Shown here in pieces: positions 22,911 through 33,606 of a DNA stretch of 64,000 nucleotides. Under the pieces are notes generated by a model that was not told the origin of the DNA, made no database searches, and saw nothing but the letters and a program-made list of their open reading frames with translations. The DNA comes from Siphonodentalium dalli (Eukaryota; Mollusca; Scaphopoda; Gadilida; Siphonodentaliidae): contig CP136061.1 in assembly GCA_032622095.1 (NCBI GenBank), positions 21,146,991 to 21,210,990 of the forward strand, written 5' to 3'. Positions within the stretch are counted from its first letter, which is position 1. Every line of letters begins with the position of its first letter. The position numbers were made by a program, and so were the translations under genes.

Positions 22911-23357
22911 TATAAAAAAAACCCCGTGAGAGTGACCAATTCAGCATGAGAGCTAGACAACCATTTGTTTGAATTGGAAGAAACACCCGAAAGCTGTCAA
23001 CCATATTGGCAAAATGTAAAACTGACAATTTCGTGATATATCATATATGCCTATCGGTAACGGCTAAAATTCCAGCCAGTTTTCTCTCGTCATCAAAAGA
23101 CCTTACAATTTTTAGTGTGTCCAAAAAATGCTCAGCCTGGCTAAATAGAGTTGTCCCTCGTCTACTGTGTTTTCTTATAGAAGTCAGCTGCAAAAGTTTC
23201 TTTTACTATTAAACGATCGATTCATCTATTTTACAACAAAATGCAAGCAGTTTTGTCTATGTTAAACGTCTTATTATTATTATTACCACAACACGTTCAG
23301 AATCACGCGCTTATGTCGCGAAATGTGGGTGCAAGAGCACTTGGTGATAAATATCAT
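22911..23357. other. Unassigned stretch with an ATT run
   Basis: No gene. 'ttattattattatta' near 23270. Leads into the promoter-like cluster at 23.36 kb. Confidence 0.35.
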
Positions 23358-23444
23358 TGACGTCATACATCTCTGGAGTAATATGCCAATGAGCCTTTTA
23401 ACCAATGAGAAGTTTCGTATCTCGCGAGTTTTTGCTGAGCCAAT
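23358..23444 (+). promoter_or_regulatory. Promoter-like cluster: CRE, three CCAAT, TCTCGCGAG
   Basis: A perfect CRE TGACGTCA (23358-23365), CCAAT at 23386-23390, 23402-23406 and 23440-23444, and TCTCGCGAG (23420-23428), close to the conserved promoter palindrome TCTCGCGAGA. All fall within 87 bp of otherwise AT-rich DNA. A GTAAGT donor follows at 23523. These motifs together are typical of metazoan housekeeping promoters. No transposon ends are seen around it. The best regulatory candidate in the window. Confidence 0.4.
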
Positions 23445-23522
23445 AAAAATATCCGTTGTTTATGATATATTGCCGGGTCTTCGTTGGGGATGTAGATTTC
23501 TGATCCCAGATCACGAATTTTT
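23445..23522 (+). other. Possible 5' UTR or first exon ending at GTAAGT
   Basis: Between the promoter-like cluster and the GTAAGT donor (23523-23528). It has one short ATG frame (MIYCRVFVGDVDF). A longer frame from 23323 (66 codons) also crosses it but begins upstream of the promoter motifs. Confidence 0.25.
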
Positions 23523-23847
23523 GTAAGTATTCTGTTAGCAATTTAATTGAAATGAAGTAGAAAATAAATGGATTAACAATGGCCAAACAAAATGCAGCAT
23601 GTCGAAGAATTAAATGATTTTGTAATTAAGTGACTCGGCGAGTGAATGAGAGCGAGATTTTTCGGCCCATCGCCCCCAAAAAAGGCAAAATCATGAAAAT
23701 GCAAATTGAAATTGGGATTCGCATCGGTTTGACAGTTAACTGTTGTCACTTGGAACCTATTATAACTTCAACTAGTAATAGTTGAATATTGTCATCATTG
23801 ACTTCATCTAGCAATAGGCAACGATTTTGTTCAAAGCCCTTTTTCAG

Positions 23848-23930
23848 ATATTCAGATCATAACAGATGCAGTTACAGCAGCTTTACTTGCCTTTACTTTA
23901 GGGTGTTACTGTTACTCAACTTACTGTTAG
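23848..23930 (+). CDS. Weak candidate downstream exon
   Basis: Follows an acceptor 'gccctttttcag' ending at 23847. One frame (23850-23930) reads ...IITDAVTAALLAFTLG... and stops at TAG. Joining to the donor at 23522 in the 23323 frame gives instead about 29 more codons in another frame. Neither product is recognised. Confidence 0.15.
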
Positions 23931-24598
23931 GAATATGAAACAAAGTCAGTAGTATTAGTAATGGCAGTGTTTGAAAAAAATGACGTTTTTTTCAAATAAT
24001 TGGATGGGGGTCAGGGGGTCGACAATTCGCAGTTTTTGAGGAATGGCAAAATTCTGACAACACAGCATAACGCCAAAGTTTTCGAATTTTTATGGCAAAC
24101 CTATATGTTGTTCTCATCGGGAATGATCAATCTACATAATCAATGCAGAAATAGAACTTTTCCTTCATAAAAATAGTATACCCCCATCAAAAAGATGATT
24201 TTTTTTTTTTTCAAGTATGTTGACAATATACTATAAAAACTTTTGGTATTTCTGTGTGTTATTTCTATTATCAGACACTATTGAATACATTTTGATAAAA
24301 AAATTGAGATTTTTTTGTCAAATGCATGGAAATATTTCATGATAACCAAACTATACCCCTAAAAAAAAAAAATTTAAAGCTATTTTTTTCAACATATGGA
24401 GCTATTTGCGCAAACTACTACCTAACCTGCAGCAAAAACTGTATATAGGTTTCATTGTCAGCCATTGGTGTATCGATATGAGAGCAGATATTTTATTTTT
24501 TCTCAATTAATTCTTGGAAAATGGACAAAATATGAGTGTCAACCTTGAAACCTTCACAAAGTTCATGAGCCAAACTATTTTCAAGCGTATGACAGAAC
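23931..24598. other. Unassigned AT-rich stretch
   Basis: Homopolymer A and T tracts (about 24200, 24360) and no gene or element ends. Confidence 0.4.
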
Positions 24599-24988
24599 TA
24601 CTCTTGAGTGCCTAATAAACATACATGTACGATTATTAAAATCAAGGTAAAAATGCCACCTCTACGATCATTATTTGGTCCTGTACGTTTATTAAATTAA
24701 CCAAAAGAAATAATTCACCAATCTTAAATTGTGTTATTCATAGATAAATGAACTCTGATTGTTGACAGTGATCAGCACACTGTAGATTCACAGACCTGGC
24801 TATCCATCGAAACTATTTCTGTCACATGGCATCAGTAAACCAGTCAGACGGTGCGTTTTGTTGGGATGTATGGTACTAATATTTCCAGTCTGTACGTTTA
24901 TTCCGCCCTGTACTATTATTCAGTTACGCGACATTTTCCAACCTGTACTATTATTCCACCCTGTACTTTTATTAGGCACTCAAGAGTA
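24599..24988. mobile_element. Family J element, copy 2
   Basis: CTCTTGAGTGCCTAATAAA after TA at 24599, and its complement '...attaggcactcaagag' before TA at 24987-24988. Interior carries several 'ctgtactattattcc' phrases near the right end. TA-flanked, non-autonomous. Confidence 0.75.
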
Positions 24989-25264
24989 TATCTCAATTAA
25001 TGTTGGAGGCATTGTTTTATGTAAACAGTGCAACATGATAAAGTGTGGTTTGAAATAACTGGTTAAGTGGATAAACAAACCAGTACCCACCCGTTCGCAA
25101 ACAAAATATCACGTTATGGGCATTTATATGAGGCCATTATGATACAATTAATGATACTTTATGATGGCATGGTGGTCAAATATGCCCAAGAAGCTATTCT
25201 ACCTACTCAATCGTACAGATCGACTAGTAGTAACACAAAATATTATTCTGCGCCATCATTCATA

Positions 25265-26008
25265 CAGGAACGGGACTACCCGCCCCCGTGACAACCCGAC
25301 CCTCTGCTATTTTCAGGGCGGGTTGTCCCGATAAATAAGGACGGGTTGTCCAGAAATTGTTAATAGTGATTTATGTTCTTTGATGATATATTATTAAAGA
25401 TTTTGAGCAACAAAACATGTGTTTATTCATTAATTATGTCAAAGCATTTTGCTTGTTGTCCAATTAATCCTCTTCACAAATCTCTATATTTCTACATGTA
25501 TATTGTGTCTATGTTATAAGTTTGATTGGAGGTGAGTATACAAACAGCCTTTGAATGATGTCGACGGAATTGGGTATATTATCTCTTGAGTGTGGGTTAT
25601 CTTCATTCTGCAAGCATGTTTCCTTGCATTCACTGCGATTTGGAGGTGCCACCAGAAGAGAAGAAATAAGAGACCAGCACAATGCACTGGCAGACATACA
25701 GCAGCAGCAGCAGCCCCAAATTAATCATTGTTCGTTTGTTAAAATTTTGTTTTTAATCTTCGTTCACGTTCATATTCATATCAGCCTATATACTTCATAC
25801 CGTTTTTTGTTGTCCGTGTTGTTACATCAAATAAAAACCTATAAAGAACAACCCGGCCCGTTTCGTTAAACAAACATCTCATAATTCTGTCACACGTCCT
25901 AATTATCCACTAATTACCGCTAAGTGATTTTAGGGGGCGGGTTGTCAGGGGGTGGGTTGTCTTGAGTGAAAGGGGGCGGGTTGTCTCAGGGGCAGGTAGT
26001 CACGGCCC
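25265..26008. mobile_element. Probable hAT-like element with GGGCGGGTTGTC repeats
   Basis: Left end CAGGAACGGGACTACCCGCC and right end '...caggtagtcacggccc' are inverted. Subterminal 'gggcgggttgtc' words occur at both sides in opposite orientations. Flanks 'cattcata' (25257-25264) and 'cattcaaa' (26009-26016) look like an 8-bp duplication with two changes. A CAG run (25700-25712) gives a small frame of no significance. Confidence 0.55.
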
Positions 26009-26338
26009 CATTCAAACATGTGTCCAAGTAGTTTTGCTTCAACCCGAATACCAGTCAACTCGGGGGTATGAATCCTCCGTACGGCTTCAAAACGTCCTGA
26101 ATCCCGCATACCGAAAGGGGGAGGGGTAATACCTTCATGTATTGCATCACATGTATCGTATGTCATACATGTAGGCCTAATTGTTGACTTGTTAGTTACA
26201 ACAAGTTAAATTTCAAGTTAAAATATCATTAATTATGGCATAATACATAATAAAGTGGCTTAGATAAATCAGATCTTCCCAATCAACCAATTTCATTCAA
26301 TAAAGATAAAATGGTCAGCAGAATACATTACTATTCAC
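26009..26338. other. Unassigned stretch
   Basis: No gene; AT-rich toward the hAT insertion at 26339. Confidence 0.35.
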
Positions 26339-27436
26339 TAGAGTCCTGCGAATATTCGATTCGAGATTCGATTCGAAGGTCATATTAGATTCGAATTCGA
26401 GTCGATATTGCCAACTCGAAATTTCGAATATACACTGATGGAAAAGTAGGCTGTTTACGGACAAGAACACACGTCGATCTTAGCTGTTTTTGAGCCATTT
26501 AATTACAGAAAATGATGTATATATGCACCTTATAATTCTTATTGTACATCGCGATTTTATATATTAAATATAAGTATAGCCAGCAATTAGCCACTATAGG
26601 ACTACTAAATACGCCTGAATTCTAGCTTTGAACATGGTAGCCAAAAGCTCCGAGTCGGAGATCACCGATGGACCGACAAAAATAATAATAGCTATGAGAC
26701 TGAGCAACCACTAGCGTTATCCGCCGTCTATCCATCTCAGATTCTGCGTTATGTAGTATAGCTGAGAATTTAAACAACACGTGTTCCCGGCATCGAAAAG
26801 TGCATTTTGGCGATGTTTTCTTAGTTTCAATTTCGGAGCGTTCTTTGACACTCGACAAAATGTCGTCGTTATTCGTGTTTATTTTAAACATGATAAAGCT
26901 GCAGGTAATGCAGGGACTTACATGTGAGATGAATGCAACCTGGTGTATAAATCGCAGGCATCTGTGACAATGACCCATCTATGGAATCATCTGTCCAAGA
27001 AGCACCCAGCACTACATAATCAGGCTACCCTGCGACTGTTGTTGCATCTTCAAGTTTATAACAACGGGTGATGATTCCGAATGTCGATTTGCAATTTTGC
27101 ATGTACATGCAAACTGTACAAATTTTGCGTGATTTTAGTTCTGATAATCCGTTTAGTGGTTATATATTAATCGTCGTGACGGCCGCATGGACGTTTTTTT
27201 TAATCTGCCTTTTTTTCTTGACAATTATCATTTTGAAGTTAATAGTATTGCAAACGACGGTTCATCGCCACATAAGTTATGATGGAACTTCGTGCATGTA
27301 GTTGATAGAAAGTTTCACAAATCGTCTAATCATTGACAAAACATGCCCAATTGAGAATGCAACACACATATATGATTCGATTCAATATTCGATTCGATAT
27401 TCGATTCGATCAAAATCTCCAATTCGCAGGACCCTA
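26339..27436 (+). mobile_element. hAT element with perfect 8-bp target duplication
   Basis: TAGAGTCCTGCGAATATTCG at the left and '...ccaattcgcaggacccta' at the right are inverted, with stacked 'attcgattcga' words just inside both ends. The 8-bp duplication ctattcac is identical at 26331-26338 and 27437-27444. At 1098 bp it is far shorter than an autonomous hAT, and its only coding trace is a BED-like fragment at 26928-27068. A deletion derivative. Confidence 0.85.
26928..27068 (+). pseudogene. Decayed BED-type zinc finger of a hAT transposase
   Basis: The frame at 26928-27068 reads ...ECNLVYKSQASVTMTHLW... then NHLSKKHPALH. This matches the second half of BED fingers: a Trp/Leu pair, then HLxxxxH followed by P. 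The first Cys is present, but the position expected for the second Cys is Val. A stop precedes the fragment and another follows about 45 codons later. BED fingers bind DNA at the N-terminus of many hAT transposases, which fits the element around it. Confidence 0.5.
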
Positions 27437-27484
27437 CTATTCACTTCAAATACATTTGTTTACGTACAATCATTAATATGTTCA

Positions 27485-27510
27485 CAGGGGCCGCCATGTT
27501 TTAATCATGT
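27485..27510 (-). other. ATGGCGGCC start-like context, minus strand
   Basis: On the minus strand, 'aaaacATGGCGGCCCC' (ATG at about 27497) opens only 18 codons, stopping at the hAT target duplication. An acceptor-like 'tttttaattgccag' lies upstream. It could be a start codon of exon 2 for the 27.9-kb promoter or simply a YY1-like site. Confidence 0.15.
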
Positions 27511-27644
27511 GACTACATTAGCTGGTAATACTACTAGTAATAGAGTGATCTCCCCTGGCAATTAAAAACATATTTTTTCCTTTGAATTCAGGACCAGCGC
27601 GACGATCGAAATACGGCTTTTTATTGCTAACTTTTTACTTTTTA

Positions 27645-27917
27645 ACTTACCAGTGAGCAATGAAGCGTAATCGATATTAATCGAGGTGGTCAGAAAGTTT
27701 CAAATTCGGAGTATTTTCACGATTTCCAAAAAAATCTTTTCACAAAAATTTTCGCGGCTTTTTAGTTTGATAAACAAAGGATATTCTATCCGCTGCCGAA
27801 TTGTGCTATTTTTATTTGAAAAGAACACGTAATTGCTTAAAATAGCGGTGTTTACAATTACCTTCATTCACGAGACTCTGGAGATTTCCTGTGATGTCAT
27901 CATTTACCGACTTCCGG
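27645..27917 (-). promoter_or_regulatory. Promoter-like region and candidate 5' UTR exon, minus strand
   Basis: On the minus strand an ETS site CCGGAAGT (27917-27910) is followed by a CRE-like TGATGACATCA (27902-27892). About 230 nt with no ATG then ends at CACTG|GTAAGT (donor 27650-27645). ETS plus CRE close together is typical of TATA-less metazoan promoters, and the region is locally richer in CpG than its surroundings. No coding exon can be attached with confidence. Confidence 0.33.
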
Positions 27918-27994
27918 AAATACGGGAGTTATCGTTCTTGTTCAGGGTTGCCTATTGCTACTTCATCCAGTAGTTAATACCCGCATTCTTTGTT

Positions 27995-28112
27995 TGTTCC
28001 AGGCCTGTTGTCCTGGATGAGGGCCGGCTCGTCCCAGGGCCAGTGCCCACTCGGTCCAGACGGTTTTTGGGATGAGCTGGTCCGGCTTTTGTGGCAGAGT
28101 GGGCCCGGGAAT
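27995..28112 (+). repeat. GC-rich repeat block, copy 1
   Basis: Unusually GC-rich for the window. 'ccagggccagtgcccactcg' and 'gagctggtccgg' recur inverted at 29622-29700. Several overlapping frames on both strands are an effect of low stop-codon density. Confidence 0.5.
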
Positions 28113-29045
28113 CAGTCCTTCCCAGGAGGAAAACACAACAAGGCCACTTATTTGCTCCCGCAATTAATAAGACGGGTGTAATGGCACCCTGTAATATAAT
28201 CCCAAGTTGGGCGTTTCTCAAAGTTCAAACAAAATGTCATAATGATAAAGCATTATTAATGGGACATCATGTGACCCAGTTTGACTATAAATAAATTGCG
28301 TTTGGGAATGAAATCAGAAACTATTTTTTAACGTTTCCGACAGATAAATAGTCACGCTTAACATATATATGACGATAATTGTCACAAATATTTATTTTAC
28401 GCTGTACTAATTACTTATTCCCTTCACCATTATTAAACTGGAACCACCAAATATGGAAATTATGACAAAAGGCGGAATGGCCATAATATTATTTATTGAG
28501 ATCTGATCTCCCATAAATTAAACATGTGAACAATAATGAACCTATCTCACACCCTTTTCTCCCCATACTCATATGAGTAAATACAAATGGGCGCAAAAAG
28601 CTTTTATACCAGAGGTTAGTATTATGGGCTATCGAAGAGAATTATGGGAAGTTCAAAGATCACTATCGAAGAGAATTATGGGAAGTTCAAAGGTCACTAT
28701 AGTTTTGTCAAACCAAAACATACCGGTATAGAGTAAAATATATATAGTCTGTGGAGTATTTGTTCCAGTTTAGTAATTACACATTTTGTAAACAAAATAG
28801 CCCTGTGAGCCAAACGCTAAGACCACCGGTAATAGGGGACCCCAGTATACACCTACATGTCTCATTCATTGTGTGTCTACAAGACTACATGTAGTCACAC
28901 TTTCACTTGCCCATAATTGAATTGAAACAGAAAAGGATAAAAATAAACCTTCAAATAGTTCAATATCGAATCAACGATTACAGTCATCATAATAATTTTG
29001 ACAAGAGGGACGAGTGCACATTTTAGCACCCGTGAATTGAAAATT
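28113..29045. mobile_element. Family R element, copy 2, expanded or interrupted
   Basis: Left end CAGTCCTTCCCAGGAGGAAA and the following 120 bp match 12436-12560. 'aaataaaccttcaaatagtt' through 'agcacccgtgaattgaaaat' at 28935-29045 matches the right part of copy 1. The terminal 70 bp at the right are missing, and about 640 bp between the matching parts are extra. Confidence 0.5.
28629..28700 (+). repeat. 34-bp unit, two tandem copies
   Basis: 'ctatcgaagagaattatggg' plus 'aagttcaaagatca' is repeated directly. Confidence 0.85.
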
Positions 29046-29621
29046 GCTTCAGAAAGTGTGACAGAACTTGTGGTATGAACTTGTATACTGAATCAATTGA
29101 TACAGATCAAGAAGTCAGCGCTAGCAAGAGATTATACAGTGCTGGAAACTAGTAAAAGTAAAAGGTACAGTAAGCCATGAGAGATGACTGCAATGGGGTT
29201 TTGGGTTATTTAGTTAAAATACCCCCGGTGTAGAAAGATGCTACACTGTGTGACATATTTGTATAAATGTGAGAAAATCGTATCCAGGGTATTTCATAGT
29301 TTTGTTTTCGTATATTCTTATATTTTTCGTCCGTTTCCATTCTATTCCATTGCTCGTCCACACGGCAGAAGAACTTATCACAGGTGGTTTCCTGAAGAAA
29401 TGCTCTGCATTATACCTGAAGAATTCGTCAAAGAGTGCCGGCCAACTAACTCAACAATTCGTCAAACCTATGTGTTATTTTGATATAAATGTTTGTATGT
29501 TGTTCCTTGGTTTTATCATTTGTTTTTAGCCAAATAAATTATCACAAACCCAACTATCCGATCTACCTCCTGACAACCGTTTGGCTTAGAGAGAGAGATC
29601 TCTTGGACCGAATCAGCCCGG
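29046..29621. other. Unassigned stretch with overlapping short frames
   Basis: Two plus-strand frames overlap at 29238-29529. One (29269-29529, 86 codons) has two hydrophobic stretches; the other ends ...PEEFVKECRPTNSTIRQTYV. Neither has splice, promoter or family support, so I do not call a gene. Confidence 0.3.
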
Positions 29622-29700
29622 GGCGAGCTGGCTGGCTCAGGTCGATTAGACCGAGTGGGCCCTGGGACGAGCTGGCCCGTTTCCGTTGTCCTTGTACAGG
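29622..29700 (-). repeat. GC-rich repeat block, copy 2 (inverted)
   Basis: 'gaccgagtgggccctgggac' plus 'gagctggccc' is the reverse complement of part of 27995-28112. Confidence 0.5.
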
Positions 29701-29869
29701 AATCATGTGACTGAAGTATGATGTCTGATCTGATATGTGCTAAACAGGGAGACCGATTGAAACATGGGAAATGATGGAATCGATACAGGAGAGCAAATTG
29801 CCCTCTTAAGCGAGTCTCAGGAAGGCGATTTTTTGCCACCCTGGATTTTCGTTAACACCAGGCCTGGTG

Positions 29870-30090
29870 ACCTCTACTCTAGATGGGAGCCTCATATTTT
29901 GACAGAAATTCGTTAAAAAGTATGGCCACCAGCAGCCATTTTAGATTTCAATTTTGAATCCATTGGTACACCCTGCAGCCCGCATTTCACATCTTATCGT
30001 CACCAAACTTCATATGGATCTTCAGGGTGACCTCTGGATAGGAGCCTCCTATTTTGACCGAAATTTTTTTTTAAACATGGCCGCTGGCAG
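29870..30090 (+). repeat. Diverged pearl/HINE-type units, left of a hAT insertion
   Basis: Contains 'atggccaccagcagccattt', 'tgcagcccgcattt' and 'ttcatatggatcttcagggt', a diverged form of the 161-bp unit also seen at 63830-64000. Interrupted at 30090 by the hAT-like element and resumed briefly at 31009-31020 ('gctgacagccatttta'). Confidence 0.55.
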
Positions 30091-31008
30091 CAGGGCATGA
30101 ATTAAGCGGTATCGCATCGCTATTTCATTTGAAATACAATATATCCGGTTTAACGATGCAATATCAGCCTGCTTCTCGCGAATTGCGATACACAATGTTT
30201 GCATGCAAAACCCACGATCCGGTCCACAACATTGCCTTGCACAATACAGATCGCAACAGACTGAGGTGACGTGAGGTCAATATAATTTACAACGCAAGAG
30301 GTATAACTCTATTATTTGACACGGTGCATATTCACGCACATCGAGCATGACCATGCTATATTAAATCAATTCTGATTGGGTGGTCGTTCCTTGACAACCA
30401 ATGACATCATTTGTAACAAAAGTGGTTGATGGGACCATGTGGTATTCTGTTAGCAGTGTTACTGCCGTAAAAATAAAAACTGTTCAAACAATGCAGAAAG
30501 ACTTCCCATTGCTTAATTAAAACTGACAATGACAATAAATGCGTCACCGCTGTTACGTGAATTAGATGCACAGAAAGTCAACACAGATTACGTTAACTGA
30601 GGAATTTTAGCGATGCTATGATGAAAGGGGTCCCAGGATCCAGGGACGAAGATTCCTACTGGTATCTTTTAGTTCTAGCAGCTACTGTATGACAATGCCT
30701 GCCATTGCATAGCCCCTGGTGTGATAGCCATTGATATTACATGTATTGGGAAATTTGGGTTCCAACTAGCTAATACAAATTCAAATCAAATTCAGATATC
30801 TAATTTATAAATTATATATATTATATAATATCAATAATTGTATAGCTGTTTTTTCACAAAATGAACCCCAAAACAAACAACAAATTATGTTTACGGGTCC
30901 ATTTCAAGAGATTTAAACATTGCTATGCAATTGTTCAAGAGTGCTATGCAATCTCCAGTTATGCATAGCAGTTTGCTATGCAAAATTAAAAAAGTAAATC
31001 AGGCCCTG
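30091..31008. mobile_element. hAT-like element (CAGGG ends) with 8-bp duplication
   Basis: Starts CAGGGCATGAATTAAGCG and ends '...gtaaatcaggccctg'. Flanks gctggcag (30083-30090) and gctgacag (31009-31016) are an 8-bp duplication with one change. Repeated 'gctatgca' words lie near the right end and 'gcgatgc' words near the left. 918 bp, no transposase frame. Confidence 0.7.
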
Positions 31009-31164
31009 GCTGACAGCCATTTTAATTATGCCAAGCAAGGACCAATGCATGTTAATCCATAATCCTCAACAGCCCGATCGGAAAATAAAATGGCACCAAC
31101 AAATATAATAATATCGATAGGTTGATTACCAAAATGGTAATCGATTATCCTCTTTATCAACAGT

Positions 31165-31531
31165 TACTCTCTTGTGCCAATCTTGTGGGCAGAATGTAAG
31201 TACAGGGTGGAAACTTCCGACAAAATTAATAATATTGCAGCGTGGAATACAAGTACAGGGTGGAAGCATGTTATCAATTCTCACAAAAAAAGAAGTGCAA
31301 CAATGTAATAACAATTCCACATGTTCTTGTAAGAATTCTAAGATGTTATTGTTTGTCTCGCGACTGCCACTTTAAGAACCGATATTCTTGTATTTTATTT
31401 GTACTGGCAGCCGTTATGGACTTCTGCTATCGAACCATAAATATTTTTTTAAATGTGCAGATCCGAATAAGCATCGTGCAGGGTGGATGTTTTTCATAAA
31501 TGCATGTATGTTTATTTGGCGCACAAGAGTA
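31165..31531. mobile_element. Family J element, copy 3
   Basis: TACTCTCTTGTGCCAA at the left and '...ttggcgcacaagagta' at the right. Subterminal 'gtacagggtggaa' and 'gtgcagggtgga' words as in copies 1 and 2. TA-flanked; frames of 64-85 codons inside are chance. Confidence 0.65.
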
Positions 31532-32318
31532 TTAAATCGATTATTTGATTAATCATGACAGCCCTAGTCAAGTAAGTACATGTACCCCTGTTACAAATGT
31601 TCTTTCACATTCCCAATGCCACAATATTATATATTGACAATATAAAGCTTATGCCACTCTCTCCCATGTCTGCATGCCATTCTCTCCAATGTCTCTTGTC
31701 TTTTTATGCATGTAATTGACATGTAAAACACATCTATATTGCTAAATATATATTATATACTATGTTTACATTAAGCAGCAATAATTTTAGATGGAATTTT
31801 CAAAAACAATTTACTTCTATTAAAATACATGTCTATTTGTGGTTGCAGATGAATCCCAATCTCAGGAATAAATCTGCCGTCTGTAAAACCTTCCTGTGAT
31901 AATCTTTTTTGTTCTACTCGCATGCCTTGTGGGAAGAAGTCTTATTTGTTAGAAGGCAATATACATGTAGAAAACTTCTATTTCAGGATTTAAGTTTCTC
32001 TCCCCAGTCAATCATGGATTCATAGTGTTAATGCATAGATATGTATGTAGTGCGTGTAAAGATGACTGCATGTCTGCCATATAAAATACCCTTCTGGTTT
32101 GGGCACTCAAAAAGCACATGGAATTATTTACTGGTTTATTCGGGTGTGTAAAACTTACTTAATTAAGCATCCAGATGACAGTGTGGATAAGGTACATGTA
32201 CTTCTAAGTTGGAGGTCAATTTGTATGCTGATGTGTGCTTCCTCACTCAAGGTGTCGGGCTGTGGTACTATTTTCAGTGTGCCTGAGGTGTGGGACAAAA
32301 TATTTCAATGTAATTGAG
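31532..32318. other. Unassigned stretch
   Basis: Two acceptor-like sites ('ggttgcag' ending 31848, 'tttctctccccag' ending 32007) precede short open frames of 16-25 codons. The second (32010-32084) includes YVCSACKDDC. Too short to call. Confidence 0.25.
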
Positions 32319-32442
32319 ATGTGTCTGAGGAACATTTTCACCCTGTGCAGTGTGTCTGATGAACATTTACACCCTGTGCAGTGTGTCTGATGAACATTTA
32401 CACCCTGTGCAGTGTGTCTGATGAACATTTACACCCTGAGGT
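32319..32442 (+). repeat. 31-bp minisatellite, about four copies
   Basis: 'tgtgtctgatgaacatttac' plus 'accctgtgcag' repeated in tandem, the first copy diverged. Confidence 0.9.
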
Positions 32443-32523
32443 GCATCCAGATGTGAGATATTCTGCCAGTGGACATGTGTCTTACATGTAGGTCCTGAGT
32501 TTGGGTTATCTTACATGTCATGT

Positions 32524-32923
32524 TTAACCCTTTACCCAACAGAAGGGCCCTGTGCCAATGCATTCTCTTATATATGCGAGTCGACCATAGGTCGCCTCGC
32601 ATATATAAGAGAATGCATTGGCTTAACACATTAAAAATTATAAAATTGTTAAAGAATGTAAGAAAAAATGGTAAAAAGTGTTAAAAAAAGATTTTTTTTA
32701 GGCCAATGCATTCTCTTATATATGCGAGGCGACCTATGGTCGACTCGCATATATAAGAGAATGCATTGGCACAGGGTATAACTGTAACTATCACAATGTG
32801 GTCAAGGAGCTGGTTCCAATGATATCCATATTTGTATGGTTCTATTGAGGCAGACCGAAGATATTTTAGGCTGTTGAAGCTTTATTTGGCCGGTTTTGGC
32901 CGGTTTGTTGGGTAAAGGGTTAA
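32524..32923 (+). mobile_element. Family B four-hairpin TTAA MITE, copy 1
   Basis: TTAA at both ends (32524-32527, 32920-32923) and TIR CCCTTTACCCAACA. Interior: hairpin 1 with arms GCCAATGCATTCTCTTATAT..., an A/T-rich spacer, and hairpin 2, which is the exact reverse complement of hairpin 1. A 150-bp unique tail with 'gtggtcaaggagc' and 'ggccggttttggccgg' follows. TTAA duplication plus CCC-starting ends indicate piggyBac-type mobilisation. Non-coding. Confidence 0.88.
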
Positions 32924-33236
32924 TGTTATTATAAAGTCACTGAAAACCCTATTATGGTGCCAGTCTTGGGCCTGTTGATATATGAGTCATATATAATATG
33001 ACCATATTGTGCTCTGAGGAAGATGTGCCATCTTAATCTAAACTGAGAGAATAATTGCAAGAGAGCTGCATACTGCATAGTTCAGTGCCTGGGAGTCAAT
33101 TCCTTGCCCACATTGAAAATATCATCATAATATTGTGCTACATTACATTTTTGGCAGAAAATTGGTGAATGTTGAAATTTCATACAAGATCATGTTTAAT
33201 GAAAAAGATGTGAGTATGCCCATATATAGACACATA
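32924..33236. other. Unassigned stretch
   Basis: No gene or element ends seen. Confidence 0.35.
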
Positions 33237-33240
33237 AAGA

Positions 33241-33268
33241 CCCCCCCCCCCCCCCCCCCCCCCCCCCC
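33241..33268 (+). repeat. C28 homopolymer
   Basis: Uninterrupted run of 28 C. The opposite strand could form a G-quadruplex. Length should be treated as approximate in any assembly. Confidence 0.85.
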
Positions 33269-33362
33269 ACAAACCATCCACCAAGTCCATGATTCTGGTG
33301 TTAACAATATTTCATTTGATTAGAGAAGAACATGATTGATTGCCTGAAGACTTCAATACTTG

Positions 33363-33530
33363 TAGTTTCCGGGGTATAAAATAATAAATATGTTAAAGAT
33401 GTTCTATCTCTTCCTAAGACCTACATACATTTTATATAGTTTCCGGAGTATAAAATAATAAATATCAAGATGGTCTTTCTCTTCATGAATAAGTTTTATA
33501 TAGTTTTTGGGGTATAAAATAATTAAAATA
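33363..33530 (+). repeat. Three diverged tandem copies, 64-74 bp
   Basis: 'tagtttccggggtataaaat' recurs at 33363, 33437 and 33501, followed by 'aataaatat' and a 'tct...ctcttc' phrase. Confidence 0.7.
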
Positions 33531-33606
33531 AGTCAAAAACAGGAAACTCTTCTATCAATTAATATTGATTTTATTTCGACATTTTCTTGTATATTGCGAT
33601 TATTAA

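Noticed and set aside
27950-28240. GC-rich ORFs on both strands near 28.0-28.2 kb
   Set aside because: The block is a dispersed GC-rich repeat with an inverted copy at 29.6 kb; overlapping frames reflect low stop frequency.
29238-29529. Two overlapping 81- and 86-codon frames, one with two hydrophobic stretches
   Set aside because: No family match, no splice or start support, and two overlapping frames argue for chance; kept only as a note.
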